Below, piece after piece: positions 16,697 through 24,518 of a stretch of DNA of 64,000 nt; positions within the stretch are counted from its first letter, which is position 1; the number at the start of each line of letters is the position of its first letter. This DNA comes from Nocardioides sp. R-C-SC26 (GTDB lineage: Bacteria > Actinomycetota > Actinomycetes > Propionibacteriales > Nocardioidaceae). The stretch is from the NCBI RefSeq assembly GCF_021246465.1, contig NZ_JAHRHK010000003.1, positions 115,025-179,024 on the forward strand, read 5' to 3'. A model generated the notes under the pieces. It had not been told where the DNA came from, did not search any database, and saw only the letters and a list, made by a program, of their open reading frames with translations. A program made the translations under genes and the position numbers.

Positions 16697-16720
16697 TGGC
16701 ACCCCCAACGGGATTCGAAC
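16697..16720 (-). other. tRNA 3'-end fragment, putative att site
   Basis: On the minus strand the segment reads as T-loop TTCGAAT, half T-stem, acceptor 3' arm TGGGGGT, G73 and encoded CCA. Upstream of the T-loop G53 the sequence does not fold as a tRNA (the 5' T-stem cannot pair). This is the expected footprint of phage integration into a tRNA gene. The orientation predicts that the intact tRNA, on the minus strand, lies at the far (right) prophage end. Isotype not determined. Confidence 0.6.
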
Positions 16721-16806
16721 GAGATTCCTGCCCGCCTGGGTGCCTCCCAGAGCGTCCATTCACGCTCAACTCGCTACCTGGCGCTACCTGGGGAATCGGG
16801 CCATGT

Positions 16807-16820
16807 GTTGACTGGTCAAC
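16807..16820. promoter_or_regulatory. GTTGAC-TG-GTCAAC palindrome
   Basis: Perfect 6-bp arms with a 2-nt spacer, 26 bp upstream of a TACCGT -10 box for the DUF3263 gene. Looks like a small operator; the cognate regulator is unknown. Confidence 0.4.
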
Positions 16821-16858
16821 ACGGCGATCTGTCGGCGGCCCCGGTTACCGTCGCCCGC

Positions 16859-17119
16859 ATGCCAGAGCAGGACCCCTCCCCCACCCTGACCGAGGTCGAG
16901 CGAGATGTCCTCGACTTCGAGCGCCAGTGGTGGAAGTACGCCGGCGCCAAGGAAGCCGCGATCCACGATCGCTTCGGCTGGTCGCCCACCCGTCACTCCC
17001 AGGTGGTCAACGCGCTGATCGACCGCCCCGAGGCCCTGGCGCACGCCCCGCTGATCGTGCGCCGCCTCCAGCGCCTGCGCGACGAGAGGCGCAACGCGCG
17101 CACCAACCGCTCGGCGTAG
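16859..17119 (+). CDS. DUF3263 protein
   Basis: 86 aa with the DUF3263 signature: ILDFERQWWKYAG-type helix (here DVLDFERQWWKYAGAK), then RFGWSPTRHSQVVNALID and RRLQRLRDERR. The family is widespread in Actinobacteria and in their phages, with helix-turn-helix-like character. The ATG lies 7 nt after TACCGT (leaderless). Its place just inside the proposed att site makes it either phage cargo or host DNA, depending on the exact border. Confidence 0.85.
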   Translation: MPEQDPSPTLTEVERDVLDFERQWWKYAGAKEAAIHDRFGWSPTRHSQVVNALIDRPEALAHAPLIVRRLQRLRDERRNARTNRSA

Positions 17120-17163
17120 CATCGCCACCTCAGCACCAGGGTCGGGTCAGGAGCAGCACTGTC

Positions 17164-17424
17164 GTGGCCGACGACCCCAGCGCACCTCTCACGAAGATGG
17201 CGGGCGGTCTGCCGTCATCGCGTGCCTCGTTCCCGTGTCACGTGTGGGTGAATCAGACGGCGAGCCCTGACGGTCTGCGGGCGGGCGTCTTCCTCGAGTG
17301 GCGTCGAGGTGATCGTGGCCGCTGGGAGGGGCTGGTGGTGATGGCTGCTGGTGGCGCTCACGGGTGGCGCGCTGAGATCGCATGGGTGGATCAGGCACAC
17401 ATCCGGCCGGCGGTTAGCCACTAA
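17164..17424 (+). CDS. small hypothetical protein
   Basis: 86 aa. A short Ser/Pro lead is followed by a likely small beta domain (CHVWVNQ, GVFLEWRR, GRWEGLVVMA). Short one-domain proteins of this look are frequent near actinobacterial integration sites, but no function is known. The start is GTG 17,164 with AGGAG 10 nt upstream. A strong terminator follows immediately. Confidence 0.6.
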   Translation: MADDPSAPLTKMAGGLPSSRASFPCHVWVNQTASPDGLRAGVFLEWRRGDRGRWEGLVVMAAGGAHGWRAEIAWVDQAHIRPAVSH

Positions 17425-17431
17425 ACGCGAG

Positions 17432-17470
17432 AGCGCCCCACCTCCGTCCTGAGAGCGGAGGTGGGGCGCT
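17432..17470. terminator. perfect 15-bp GC stem terminator
   Basis: AGCGCCCCACCTCCG and its exact reverse complement are separated by a 9-nt loop. It separates the small hypothetical gene from the next leaderless gene. No U-tract. Confidence 0.8.
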
Positions 17471-17581
17471 GGTCGTCGGCCGGCATCCGGTTGTCTCTCC
17501 GGGGGCCCGACGGTCCCTCGGGAAAGGGAGCCTCGACGGTAACGCGGGTTCTAGGTGAGGCGAAACCCCTACGATCGCGAG

Positions 17582-18292
17582 GTGAACTCGTGGAGGATCT
17601 CCAATCCGGCTGAAGATTCAAAGCCGCAGAAGCTTCCGAAGCATCTTGCACGCCAACTAGACGCCATCGGGGCGACGGTAGCTTTCTTCGGTAACCGCTT
17701 CGGGCCCTTCCACACCGAAGACGTCGAGTTCACATGGTCGCTCTGCTTTGGATGCGGGCAGCCCTTCCAATATTGGGGCACGGTGATGCTTGGCGGTTCG
17801 TCCGAGGTGACACAGGCCGAGATGCCGGTATTTGCACTAGGCCCGTGTCCGCGTTGCGGAGGCATGGGCAAGCCGCTATCCGTCCACCGGCAGGTTCACG
17901 AGGGGAAGCTCCTGATCCTGAGCAACGCGAATCCCGCGATCCTGGAAGAAGACGCACTGGCATTCATCTTCTCGGCGCTCCTAACCGGCGGGAAGGCGAA
18001 CCAGGACGCCGCGATTGAAGAATTGCTGGAGATCAGTGCTCTCAAGCGGCTTGGGCAGTGGCTCAATGACAATCAGGGCATCGTCGGAGCCGCCGGGGTC
18101 GCTGCGTCCGTCGCCAGCATCGTCATGATGTTGGGCTCGCCTGAGCCCGACGTCGTCAAGTTCGATCCCGAGCAGTTGGAGTTCATAATTGATGAAGTAA
18201 CGTCTCACTTCGACACCCACGGGGGCTCCGAGGTTCGCCCCTCGGGTCGCGGGCCGCGCGGCGGGAAGAGCGGAAATCCGAGCCGGCGCTGA
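17582..18292 (+). CDS. zinc-ribbon and transmembrane protein, prophage cargo
   Basis: 236 aa, family not recognised. Two knuckles CFGC (55-58) and CPRC (89-92) form a probable zinc ribbon. A Glu-rich helical segment follows (about 120-160), then one hydrophobic helix at about 166-185 (GIVGAAGVAASVASIVMMLG) and a short acidic then basic tail. The GTG start lies 6 nt after TACGAT, so it is leaderless and expressed independently of phage genes. It is visibly less GC-rich than its neighbours and lies between a strong terminator and the convergent lysis genes: the layout of a lysogenic conversion or defence gene. Function unknown. Confidence 0.75.
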   Translation: MNSWRISNPAEDSKPQKLPKHLARQLDAIGATVAFFGNRFGPFHTEDVEFTWSLCFGCGQPFQYWGTVMLGGSSEVTQAEMPVFALGPCPRCGGMGKPLSVHRQVHEGKLLILSNANPAILEEDALAFIFSALLTGGKANQDAAIEELLEISALKRLGQWLNDNQGIVGAAGVAASVASIVMMLGSPEPDVVKFDPEQLEFIIDEVTSHFDTHGGSEVRPSGRGPRGGKSGNPSRR

Positions 18293-18297
18293 GGCGG

Positions 18298-18543
18298 CTA
18301 AGCGTCGACCATCTGCGACGTTCCAGCGTTCACATTCGATCCGGCCAGCAGGTTGAGCTGTGTCTGGAGGAACCCGACGATCGCGGCGCCGACGATGAGC
18401 CACATCGGCATCGTGACGTCGGGCGAGGCGGTCGCGATCGCCGCCCACACCAGCGCCGTGCCTTGGGAGAGCAGGCCGAGGACGTAGCCGGACCAGTAGA
18501 GCGCGATCCGCACGGAGGTGGGGATGGTGGTCAGGGGATTCAT
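18298..18543 (-). CDS. putative holin
   Basis: 81 aa with two predicted membrane helices (about 10-35 and 45-65), a short polar turn and a polar C-terminus: the size and shape of actinophage holins, which open the membrane for the endolysin. Its ATG overlaps the stop of the preceding EEP gene (ATGA). Last gene of the lysis/late chain, and convergent with the cargo gene. Confidence 0.75.
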   Translation of the reverse strand: MNPLTTIPTSVRIALYWSGYVLGLLSQGTALVWAAIATASPDVTMPMWLIVGAAIVGFLQTQLNLLAGSNVNAGTSQMVDA

Positions 18544-19283
18544 GCTGCGGTCCTCTCGGGGACGAGGCGCCGGAGGTGGCGCGCGGTGAGGTTGACGACG
18601 TCGGGGATGACGTCGACGGCGGGCGGGTCGGGGTGGTCGGTGACGGTGCCAGAGAACCCGGTCAGCACGCGGGCGTTGGTGGCGGTGACACCGATCCCGT
18701 AGATCCGGTCGATGCCGTGCGCGGCGAGCAGGACCCAGCCGTGCCGGGTGAAGGTCCGGTTCGCGTCGGGCGCGTTGTTGGTGTCCAGTGCCGCGACCAC
18801 GGGCAGCCGCTGCTGGGCGTGCACGCGGGCACCGGCCGCGGCGATCGCCTCCAGTGCAACCAGGTTGGCTGCCGGGTCGGGGCGCTTCCGGTCGGCGTGC
18901 CCGGCTATGAACACGATCCGCTCGCGCGTGGTGAGGATCTCCATCAGGTCGACCGGGACCCGCAGACGGCCACGGACGCCCGGGCGGGCGACGCGCAGCA
19001 CCCTCCGGTGGCGACGCCGCACCACCCGCCGGTCGCTGATGACGCCGTTCCCGACGCGCCAGGAGCCGCGGACCGTGTTGGCCGGCGCGAGCGAGAGCGC
19101 CAGGTGCGCGCCGCGGCCGAGCCGACGCCACGCCCGCAGGTAGCGGGGCCCGGTCTCCTGCACCGCCATCAGCGCCACGCCGTACAGCGCGAGCAGCCGG
19201 TACAACTCCCGGCCGCGCGCCGGCCAGCCGAGCAGCCCGACCTTGGTGCCGTGGACCGACTGCGGCGTGTTGAGCGTGCTCAT
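18540..19283 (-). CDS. endonuclease/exonuclease/phosphatase-fold protein in lysis cassette
   Basis: 247 aa. It has the EEP (DNase I-like) landmarks: catalytic-type Glu in MAVQETG (E43), His/Asp in AGHADR (about 128-132), D-x-N in AALDTNNA (D167, N169), and the terminal DHP motif (216-218). It is shorter than classical members and lacks the first Asn motif. Predicted metal-dependent phosphodiesterase (DNA, RNA or lipid head-group). It sits between the amidase group and the holin, an unusual place for a nuclease. Activity is inferred. Confidence 0.65.
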   Translation of the reverse strand: MSTLNTPQSVHGTKVGLLGWPARGRELYRLLALYGVALMAVQETGPRYLRAWRRLGRGAHLALSLAPANTVRGSWRVGNGVISDRRVVRRRHRRVLRVARPGVRGRLRVPVDLMEILTTRERIVFIAGHADRKRPDPAANLVALEAIAAAGARVHAQQRLPVVAALDTNNAPDANRTFTRHGWVLLAAHGIDRIYGIGVTATNARVLTGFSGTVTDHPDPPAVDVIPDVVNLTARHLRRLVPERTAA

Positions 19284-19309
19284 GCACACCGAGCCTCGGA
19301 CCGGGCCGC

Positions 19310-19606
19310 TCACGCTGGCTCCCAGCGTCCGGCCGTGACGAAGCCGTGCGTTCCGCAGTCGTCGCACATCACCGACGCGCGCACTGTGGGCCGGCCAACC
19401 TCGTCACGGGTGAGCGTGTGACCGGCTCCGATCTGGAGCTGCGGGGCGCACACGATCACGCCTCGTTCTCCCCGGTCGCAGACGTGCTCGAACGCCACGC
19501 GCCCGTCGGCGTAGACGAGCAGTCGCCTCCCATCGCCGAGGTCCTCGGAGGTGCGCCACGTGTCGTCCACGGCCCGAGGAGTCGACGGGGTCGTTGCGCC
19601 GCTCAC
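19310..19606 (-). CDS. small Cys-containing hypothetical protein
   Basis: 98 aa. Four Cys (HVCDRGERGVIVCAP and MCDDCG) suggest a small zinc site, and the remainder is beta-rich. The GTG start overlaps the stop of the 57-aa membrane gene (GTGA). Function in the lysis cassette unknown. Confidence 0.6.
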   Translation of the reverse strand: MSGATTPSTPRAVDDTWRTSEDLGDGRRLLVYADGRVAFEHVCDRGERGVIVCAPQLQIGAGHTLTRDEVGRPTVRASVMCDDCGTHGFVTAGRWEPA

Positions 19607-19776
19607 GGCCGCATCCCGTGCTCGTCGCCGACGATCAGCACCGCGCGCTCGAGGTCGTTCGGATCCTCACCGTTGGAGAGCCAGCGCGCCAGCGCGATAC
19701 AGCCCAACCCGATCACACCGAGCACCAGCTCCGGGACCGCGGCGAGCTGGTCGAGCCGACGCGGACGGCGGGCCAC
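19603..19776 (-). CDS. 57-aa single-helix membrane protein
   Basis: A short reading frame coupled on both sides: its GTG overlaps the endolysin stop (TAGTG), and its TGA overlaps the next GTG. The sequence has a basic N-terminus (RRPRR), one membrane helix (LVLGVIGLGCIALARWL) and an acidic C-terminus. With the 81-aa holin it could form a holin/antiholin pair. The double coupling is the main evidence that it is real. Confidence 0.7.
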   Translation of the reverse strand: MARRPRRLDQLAAVPELVLGVIGLGCIALARWLSNGEDPNDLERAVLIVGDEHGMRP

Positions 19777-20600
19777 TAGTCGGCCTCGACAGCGGCGAGG
19801 ATCCGGTCGATCTTCGGCGCCTCGACCCCCTCGGCCTTGAGCACCTTCCGGATCTTGTCGCCCTGGTTCTTCTGGGCGTTGCGGATTTCGCGGAGCAGCT
19901 TGCCGTGCTCGCTCAGCAGCACGTTCTGCGCGTCGACGCGCGCCTCCAGCGCCTGGATCGCAGCCTTAGTCTCCATGTCGTTCTCCTCTTCGGGTAGGCC
20001 GTGCTTGACGTAGTCGTTCTTGAGTTGCTCGATCTCGCGCAGGCGCGCGACAGCGCGATCGCCCGGGCACGCCTTGGCGGCGAACTTGCGGTGCGGGTAG
20101 ATCGGAGCGCCGCGGCGCACCCAGCCGGCGAGCTCACGGGCCGCGAAGACCATCGCCACGACCTGGACCTGGATGTCGGTCACCTCGTCGTCGACGTTCT
20201 GCATCAGCGCGCAGGCGTAGCCGAGGAGGTTGAGGTCGTTGGGGAACCCGGGCACGCGCTTGTCGTTGACGGTGTGGGTGCCCTTGGTGCCGTAGTCCTG
20301 ACCCTGGAAGTACCGGCCCTCGTTGGTCACCAGGTCCTGGTAGGACACCATCGGCGGGCTGGAGTAGCCGTAGGTCTCGATCTGCCGGGCACCGGCCGCG
20401 CCCTCTGCGACGGTGTCGGAGTCGCGGGTGACGGTGATGTGGAGGAAGTGGAAGTCGGCCGGGCCGGTGGGCATCGGGTGCGTGCTCGCCCGCGTCGCGT
20501 AGGCGCCCGCCTTCTGCTGGGGGCTGCCCCACTCGGCTCGGGTGAAGCACTCCACGCCGGCGGCGCGGAGCTGGTCGATCACGGCAGAGCGGTCAGGCAT
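19776..20600 (-). CDS. endolysin, N-acetylmuramoyl-L-alanine amidase
   Basis: 274 aa. The Amidase_2/PGRP domain (about residues 18-185) carries zinc ligands in FLHITVT and PHRKFAAKACPGD, with HTVND in between. It cleaves the amide bond between MurNAc and the stem peptide. The C-terminal 70 residues form a charged coiled coil (NDMETKAAIQALEARV...), in place of a cell-wall-binding domain. The start is ATG 20,600, chosen because AGGAGG is 5-6 nt upstream; a GTG one codon earlier is less likely. Confidence 0.9.
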   Translation of the reverse strand: MPDRSAVIDQLRAAGVECFTRAEWGSPQQKAGAYATRASTHPMPTGPADFHFLHITVTRDSDTVAEGAAGARQIETYGYSSPPMVSYQDLVTNEGRYFQGQDYGTKGTHTVNDKRVPGFPNDLNLLGYACALMQNVDDEVTDIQVQVVAMVFAARELAGWVRRGAPIYPHRKFAAKACPGDRAVARLREIEQLKNDYVKHGLPEEENDMETKAAIQALEARVDAQNVLLSEHGKLLREIRNAQKNQGDKIRKVLKAEGVEAPKIDRILAAVEAD

Positions 20601-20667
20601 CACGGCCTCCTGGCGGCGTGGCTGGGAGCCCGTCGACCAGGTGGTCGCGGGCTGGCGCTGGGGTGGG

Positions 20668-21093
20668 TCAGTCGAGGTCGGGCTGCTCGTCGCCCTCGAG
20701 CGGAGGGTGGGCCTGCAGCGCGCGGTCGACGGTGGCCAGGTGCTGCACGGACTCCATGCGGGTCACGGTCCGCTCGATCGAGGCGGACTCGAGCGCGCGG
20801 ACCCGACGGTCGATGTCGTCGATTCGCCCGTGCTGGTCGGCGAGGGTCTTGACCGCTTCCTCGACGGTCGCCATCCGCTGCCCGATCCCGGGCAGCGCCG
20901 GGGCGAGCTCATGGCCGGTGATCTCGTCGACGATCGGGTCGCGGCCCACGATCGAGTCCAGCGCCACGGTCGTGCGAGAGACCAGTCGGCGCCACCTCGG
21001 CTTGACCCATCGGTACCAGGTGACGATGACGCCCAGGATCGCAAGCACGCCGATCACCAGACCTATCGCACGTTCGGCATCGGCTGCGGACAC
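20668..21093 (-). CDS. DUF2746-like membrane/coiled-coil protein
   Basis: 141 aa. One N-terminal membrane helix (about 8-28), then WYRWVKPRWRR and a long charged helical region. This is the layout of the DUF2746 proteins found beside lysis genes in actinophages. The GTG start is set by GGAGG 5 nt upstream. Possible lysis accessory; role unproven. Confidence 0.7.
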   Translation of the reverse strand: MSAADAERAIGLVIGVLAILGVIVTWYRWVKPRWRRLVSRTTVALDSIVGRDPIVDEITGHELAPALPGIGQRMATVEEAVKTLADQHGRIDDIDRRVRALESASIERTVTRMESVQHLATVDRALQAHPPLEGDEQPDLD

Positions 21094-21191
21094 TGGGCCT
21101 CCAGAGGCTCGGAAGCGGGTCGTGATCCCCCGCGTGCGGTCGACGTCGTCGGGCGACGCGTCGGGAGTTGCCTTGTACGCCCGGCAGAGGT

Positions 21192-23225
21192 TCAGGCGCT
21201 GGTGACGTGTGCGATGAGGGGGCCGTATGAAGACGCCCCGGCGCCGCCCCATCGGACGGTGCTGGTGCCGGTCGAACTGATGAGATGCGGCGCCCAGGTG
21301 TCGCTGCCGGGAGTCAGACCTGTGATGCGGTGGCGGACCGAGACGCGGCCTATGTAGGGGCCGGTCACGACGCGGCAGTAGTTCCCAAGCTCGTCGCCGT
21401 TGGAGTACTTCTTGATCACGAGCGAGAGGTAGGTGCCTGAGGGGACCTCGACCCACATGTCGAAGGCGACGACGACGATGCCGTTGGCGGGCACCACCAC
21501 GCTGAGCGCGCTCGGGTTGGTCCACCACGAGAGGCCGGTACCGATCGAGGCTGAGCCGGCTGTGCCCGGGTTGATCTCGAACGAGGCGATCGAGGCGACG
21601 CCGGCAGTGGGGTTGCCCCACTCGACGGCGTAGTCGGTGCCCGAGACCTTGCGCAGCACCTGGCCGGTCGAGCCGCCGGTGGGCATGCCGCGGTCGCCTC
21701 GCGCGACGGTGGTGGTGGTCGCGCCGACCGGGATCCGGGCGATGTCGAGGGTTCCGCTGTCGATCGCGGAGGCCGCGTGCGTGTGCCCGGTGTTGGACTT
21801 GCCGTTCAGCGCGGTCTGGGTGGCGGTGCTGATCGGCTTGGACAGGTCCGCCGTGTTGTCGACGAGGGACAACCCGACGTGGCTCTTGGTGAGCGAGACG
21901 ACACCGGTCTCGCCATTGACCGACTGCACCTGGCCGGCGGCGAGGATCTGCTTCCAGTCCGCCAGCGTTCCCGGGCTGTCGGTGGACAGGACGTAGCTGC
22001 GGCCGTTGTCCTCGCGGATGGCCATGTCGCCGCGCTGCGCGGTGAGCGCGAGCATCGCGGCCTGGTTGGCGACGGTGAAGGTCTCGTTGATCGCCAGCGC
22101 GGGCAGAACCGAGGTCGGCAGTGTGCCGGTCAGCAGTGCCGCGTTGAGCGCCGACGACGCGGTGAGCTTCTCTGCGAGCAGCGTGGCGAGGTTGGTGACC
22201 TTCGCGACCGGCAGGGAGCCGTCGGCGATGCGAGCGGCGGCGAGGTTGCCGCTGGTGATGTCGTCGGCGGAGTGCTGGTGAGCGGAGGGTGCGAAGGTGG
22301 ACGGCTTGCCGCTGACCTCGCTCCACGACGGCGTCCAGGTGTCTGCCCGGGCGCCGACGTTGGCCGCGGTCAGTACGACGTCGGGGCCGGGGACGCCGTT
22401 GACGGTGTTGACGTTGCCCGATCCGGGCAACCCTTGGGGCAGGGCCAGGTTGAGCAGCTTCGCGCCGGCCGGGCCGACGATCTCCGCGGTCGCGGACCCG
22501 CCGGGCGCCAGCGTCGTTACGGTGCCGATGTCGAAACCGGTGATCCAACCCTCCGCGGCATCGCGAGCAGCCTCGGCGTCCAGTAGCGCTTGCGCGGCGG
22601 CCGTGGCGGAGCCGGCGGCGTTGGTCGCGCTGGTGCTCGCATCCGTCGCGAAGCCACCCGCCGCGGTCGCAGCCGATCCGGCCGAGACCGCACCCGCGAC
22701 AGCAGTGTCGGCCGCGCCAGCGGCAGTCACGGCCGAGCCGGATGCCGCCGATGCCGAGGAGCTCGCGGCCGTCGCTGCTCCCTGCGCGGCCGTGACCGAG
22801 TCCGCAGCTGCACCCTGCGACGTCGCGGCAGCAGTCGCCGACCCGGCGGCCGCGATCGCCGAGTTGCCAGCCGCAGTCGCGTGGCCGGCCGCGGTGCCCG
22901 CCGACCCGGCAGCGGCAGTCGCAGACCCCGCGGACGACGTCGCAGCAGATCCCGCCGCGGCGGCGTCAGCCTCGGTCTGGGTGCGGATCGCCTGGGCCGC
23001 GGCGACCTGGTCCTCGAGCTGCTCTGTGACCTGCGAGGCGGCCTGTTCAGCAGCCGCTTCGGCAGCGGACTCGATCAGCGCGACCAGCTCGTCGACCGAA
23101 CTCGCAGCCTGTCCCGCCGAGACGCCGGCGGCACTCGCGGCAGCCTGGGCCTCAGCGACGGCCAGCCCGACCGCGGCGAGCTCACCGGTCAGCGACAGAC
23201 CACGCACGATCACACGACGGCTCAT
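21192..23225 (-). CDS. tail fibre / minor tail protein
   Basis: 677 aa. Residues about 20-230 are an Ala/Ser/Gly repeat region with pseudo-heptads of the GSATAA type, typical of trimeric phage fibres. A fibre body follows with HQHSADDITSG and GHTHAASAIDSG, the His-rich ion-binding motifs seen in phage tail spikes, then a beta-rich C-terminal head (about 560-677) that is the likely receptor-binding part. ATGA overlap with the upstream gene. Confidence 0.85.
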   Translation of the reverse strand: MSRRVIVRGLSLTGELAAVGLAVAEAQAAASAAGVSAGQAASSVDELVALIESAAEAAAEQAASQVTEQLEDQVAAAQAIRTQTEADAAAAGSAATSSAGSATAAAGSAGTAAGHATAAGNSAIAAAGSATAAATSQGAAADSVTAAQGAATAASSSASAASGSAVTAAGAADTAVAGAVSAGSAATAAGGFATDASTSATNAAGSATAAAQALLDAEAARDAAEGWITGFDIGTVTTLAPGGSATAEIVGPAGAKLLNLALPQGLPGSGNVNTVNGVPGPDVVLTAANVGARADTWTPSWSEVSGKPSTFAPSAHQHSADDITSGNLAAARIADGSLPVAKVTNLATLLAEKLTASSALNAALLTGTLPTSVLPALAINETFTVANQAAMLALTAQRGDMAIREDNGRSYVLSTDSPGTLADWKQILAAGQVQSVNGETGVVSLTKSHVGLSLVDNTADLSKPISTATQTALNGKSNTGHTHAASAIDSGTLDIARIPVGATTTTVARGDRGMPTGGSTGQVLRKVSGTDYAVEWGNPTAGVASIASFEINPGTAGSASIGTGLSWWTNPSALSVVVPANGIVVVAFDMWVEVPSGTYLSLVIKKYSNGDELGNYCRVVTGPYIGRVSVRHRITGLTPGSDTWAPHLISSTGTSTVRWGGAGASSYGPLIAHVTSA

Positions 23226-23641
23226 CCCAACGTCCCCTCGGCTCGAATCGTGGCCCACACCAGCGCCGCCTTGCGCCGGTCTTCCGGCGTGGAGGTGTGC
23301 CACACCTCGAGGTCACCCACGAGCGTGCGGTTGATGTAGCCCTGGCTGTCCACGGTCGCGGCCAGAGTCAGCGTGTCGGCTGTCGACAGCGACCACACCC
23401 AGTGGCCGTACTCCAAACCTTGGAGCTCGCCGAGCGCGCCCTCCGTGCCCGGGGCGGCGAACGTCACCACGAGGTCACCATCGAGCGCGGTGTCTCGCAG
23501 CTCGCACCGCCCGCGCCATCCTGCTGCGTGGGTCAGAGGAACGCCGGCCTCGTCGAACAGGTCGACCGGTGCGTCCTCGAAGGACCCACCGCGGTAGATG
23601 TCGAGCCATACCTCAGGCAGTTGGGACGGCGGGGCAGGCAT
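23222..23641 (-). CDS. minor tail-associated beta-sandwich protein
   Basis: 139 aa, beta-rich, resembling the LtfC/p132-like beta-sandwich proteins encoded next to actinophage fibres (WLDIYRGGSFEDAPVDLFD lead, then GDLEVWHT). It probably decorates the baseplate or fibre. Coupled by ATGA on both sides. Confidence 0.65.
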   Translation of the reverse strand: MPAPPSQLPEVWLDIYRGGSFEDAPVDLFDEAGVPLTHAAGWRGRCELRDTALDGDLVVTFAAPGTEGALGELQGLEYGHWVWSLSTADTLTLAATVDSQGYINRTLVGDLEVWHTSTPEDRRKAALVWATIRAEGTLG

Positions 23642-24165
23642 CAGACCTCCTGGGGCTCCGGGGTGGGTGTGGCGGGCGCCGGGGCAGCCTGGGCTGCCAG
23701 CGCGGTGGCCACCGCCTGATCGACCACGCTGCGCGCGGCGTCGGCAGCGACTCCGCGGAGCTCGGTCGTCAACGCGTCGCGGCGCATTGCGTCCGCTGCG
23801 GCGAGTTCGGCCAGAGCCTGGTTCAGTGCCCGAGACGCGGCCTGCTCGACGGCGGTCGCCAGAGCTTGGGCCTGCTGCTCCTGCGCGCCGGCGGCCTCCT
23901 GCGCGAGAGCCGCGGTCAGGTCGGTCACGGCGTCGGCGATCTGCTCGTCGGTGATGACCCTCGCGTCAGAGCCCGGGTCCGCGATGTCGGCGGCCAGCGC
24001 CGATTCGTAGGCCTGCGCCCATCCGGCAGTGCCTGCCAGGCGCCACCGGTTGGCCGTCGCCCATTGCATCGGGTCGCCGGCACCGCCGGCAATCGCCCGG
24101 ACCGCGGCGATTCGCAGAAGCAGCGCCTTATCGGCCGCGATCGCGACGACGCCGCCGGCACTCAC
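23641..24165 (-). CDS. Ala-rich helical virion protein
   Basis: 174 aa. Apart from a short conserved-looking section with WATANRWRL and AQAYESALA (about 33-58), it is an Ala/Gln/Glu coiled coil ending in a Pro tail. The position within the tail operon and GTGA coupling indicate a structural or assembly protein; no family recognised. Confidence 0.6.
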   Translation of the reverse strand: MSAGGVVAIAADKALLLRIAAVRAIAGGAGDPMQWATANRWRLAGTAGWAQAYESALAADIADPGSDARVITDEQIADAVTDLTAALAQEAAGAQEQQAQALATAVEQAASRALNQALAELAAADAMRRDALTTELRGVAADAARSVVDQAVATALAAQAAPAPATPTPEPQEV

Positions 24166-24518
24166 GGCTGCTCGATTTCCGGCGCCTGCTCCGGCTGGTC
24201 AACGACCTCGTGCGTGACCGTCGGTTCGGGCTCGGCCAGGGCGTCCTGCACCTCGGGCGCCTCGAACTCAGCGACCCGCGCGGCGAGCCGGTCCCGCTCG
24301 GCTTGCAGGCCCTCGATCTGGCGGCGAAGTACAAGGATCTGCTCGGCGCGGATCTTGTTCTCCATCGACAGCATCACGGTGCGGTCGTGGCGCGCGTTGA
24401 GCGCATGCGTCGTCTCCTCGCTCGAGGACACGGCCCGCAAGCTGTTGGCGTCTATCTGAGCCAGGAGCTCCGGGTCAATCAGGGGCTTGGGTTCGGTCTC
24501 GGTGCCGAGGTTGCTCAT
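24162..24518 (-). CDS. coiled-coil tail-region protein
   Basis: 118 aa. Central heptads (about 45-88) and a very acidic Pro/Glu C-terminus. ATGA coupling to the large tail protein upstream. Probably a small fibre-linking protein; unassigned. Confidence 0.6.
   Translation of the reverse strand: MSNLGTETEPKPLIDPELLAQIDANSLRAVSSSEETTHALNARHDRTVMLSMENKIRAEQILVLRRQIEGLQAERDRLAARVAEFEAPEVQDALAEPEPTVTHEVVDQPEQAPEIEQP

Noticed and set aside
16697-16770. Complete third tRNA gene
   Set aside because: Only the 3' half of the T-arm and acceptor is present; no anticodon or D-arm and the T-stem cannot close.
16859-18292. Integrase among the left-edge genes
   Set aside because: None of the proteins there has tyrosine- or serine-recombinase motifs.
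21192-23225. Antisense coding frames with Ala/Val-rich composition over the tail fibre
   Set aside because: They mirror the low-complexity Ala/Ser repeat region and lack start signals.
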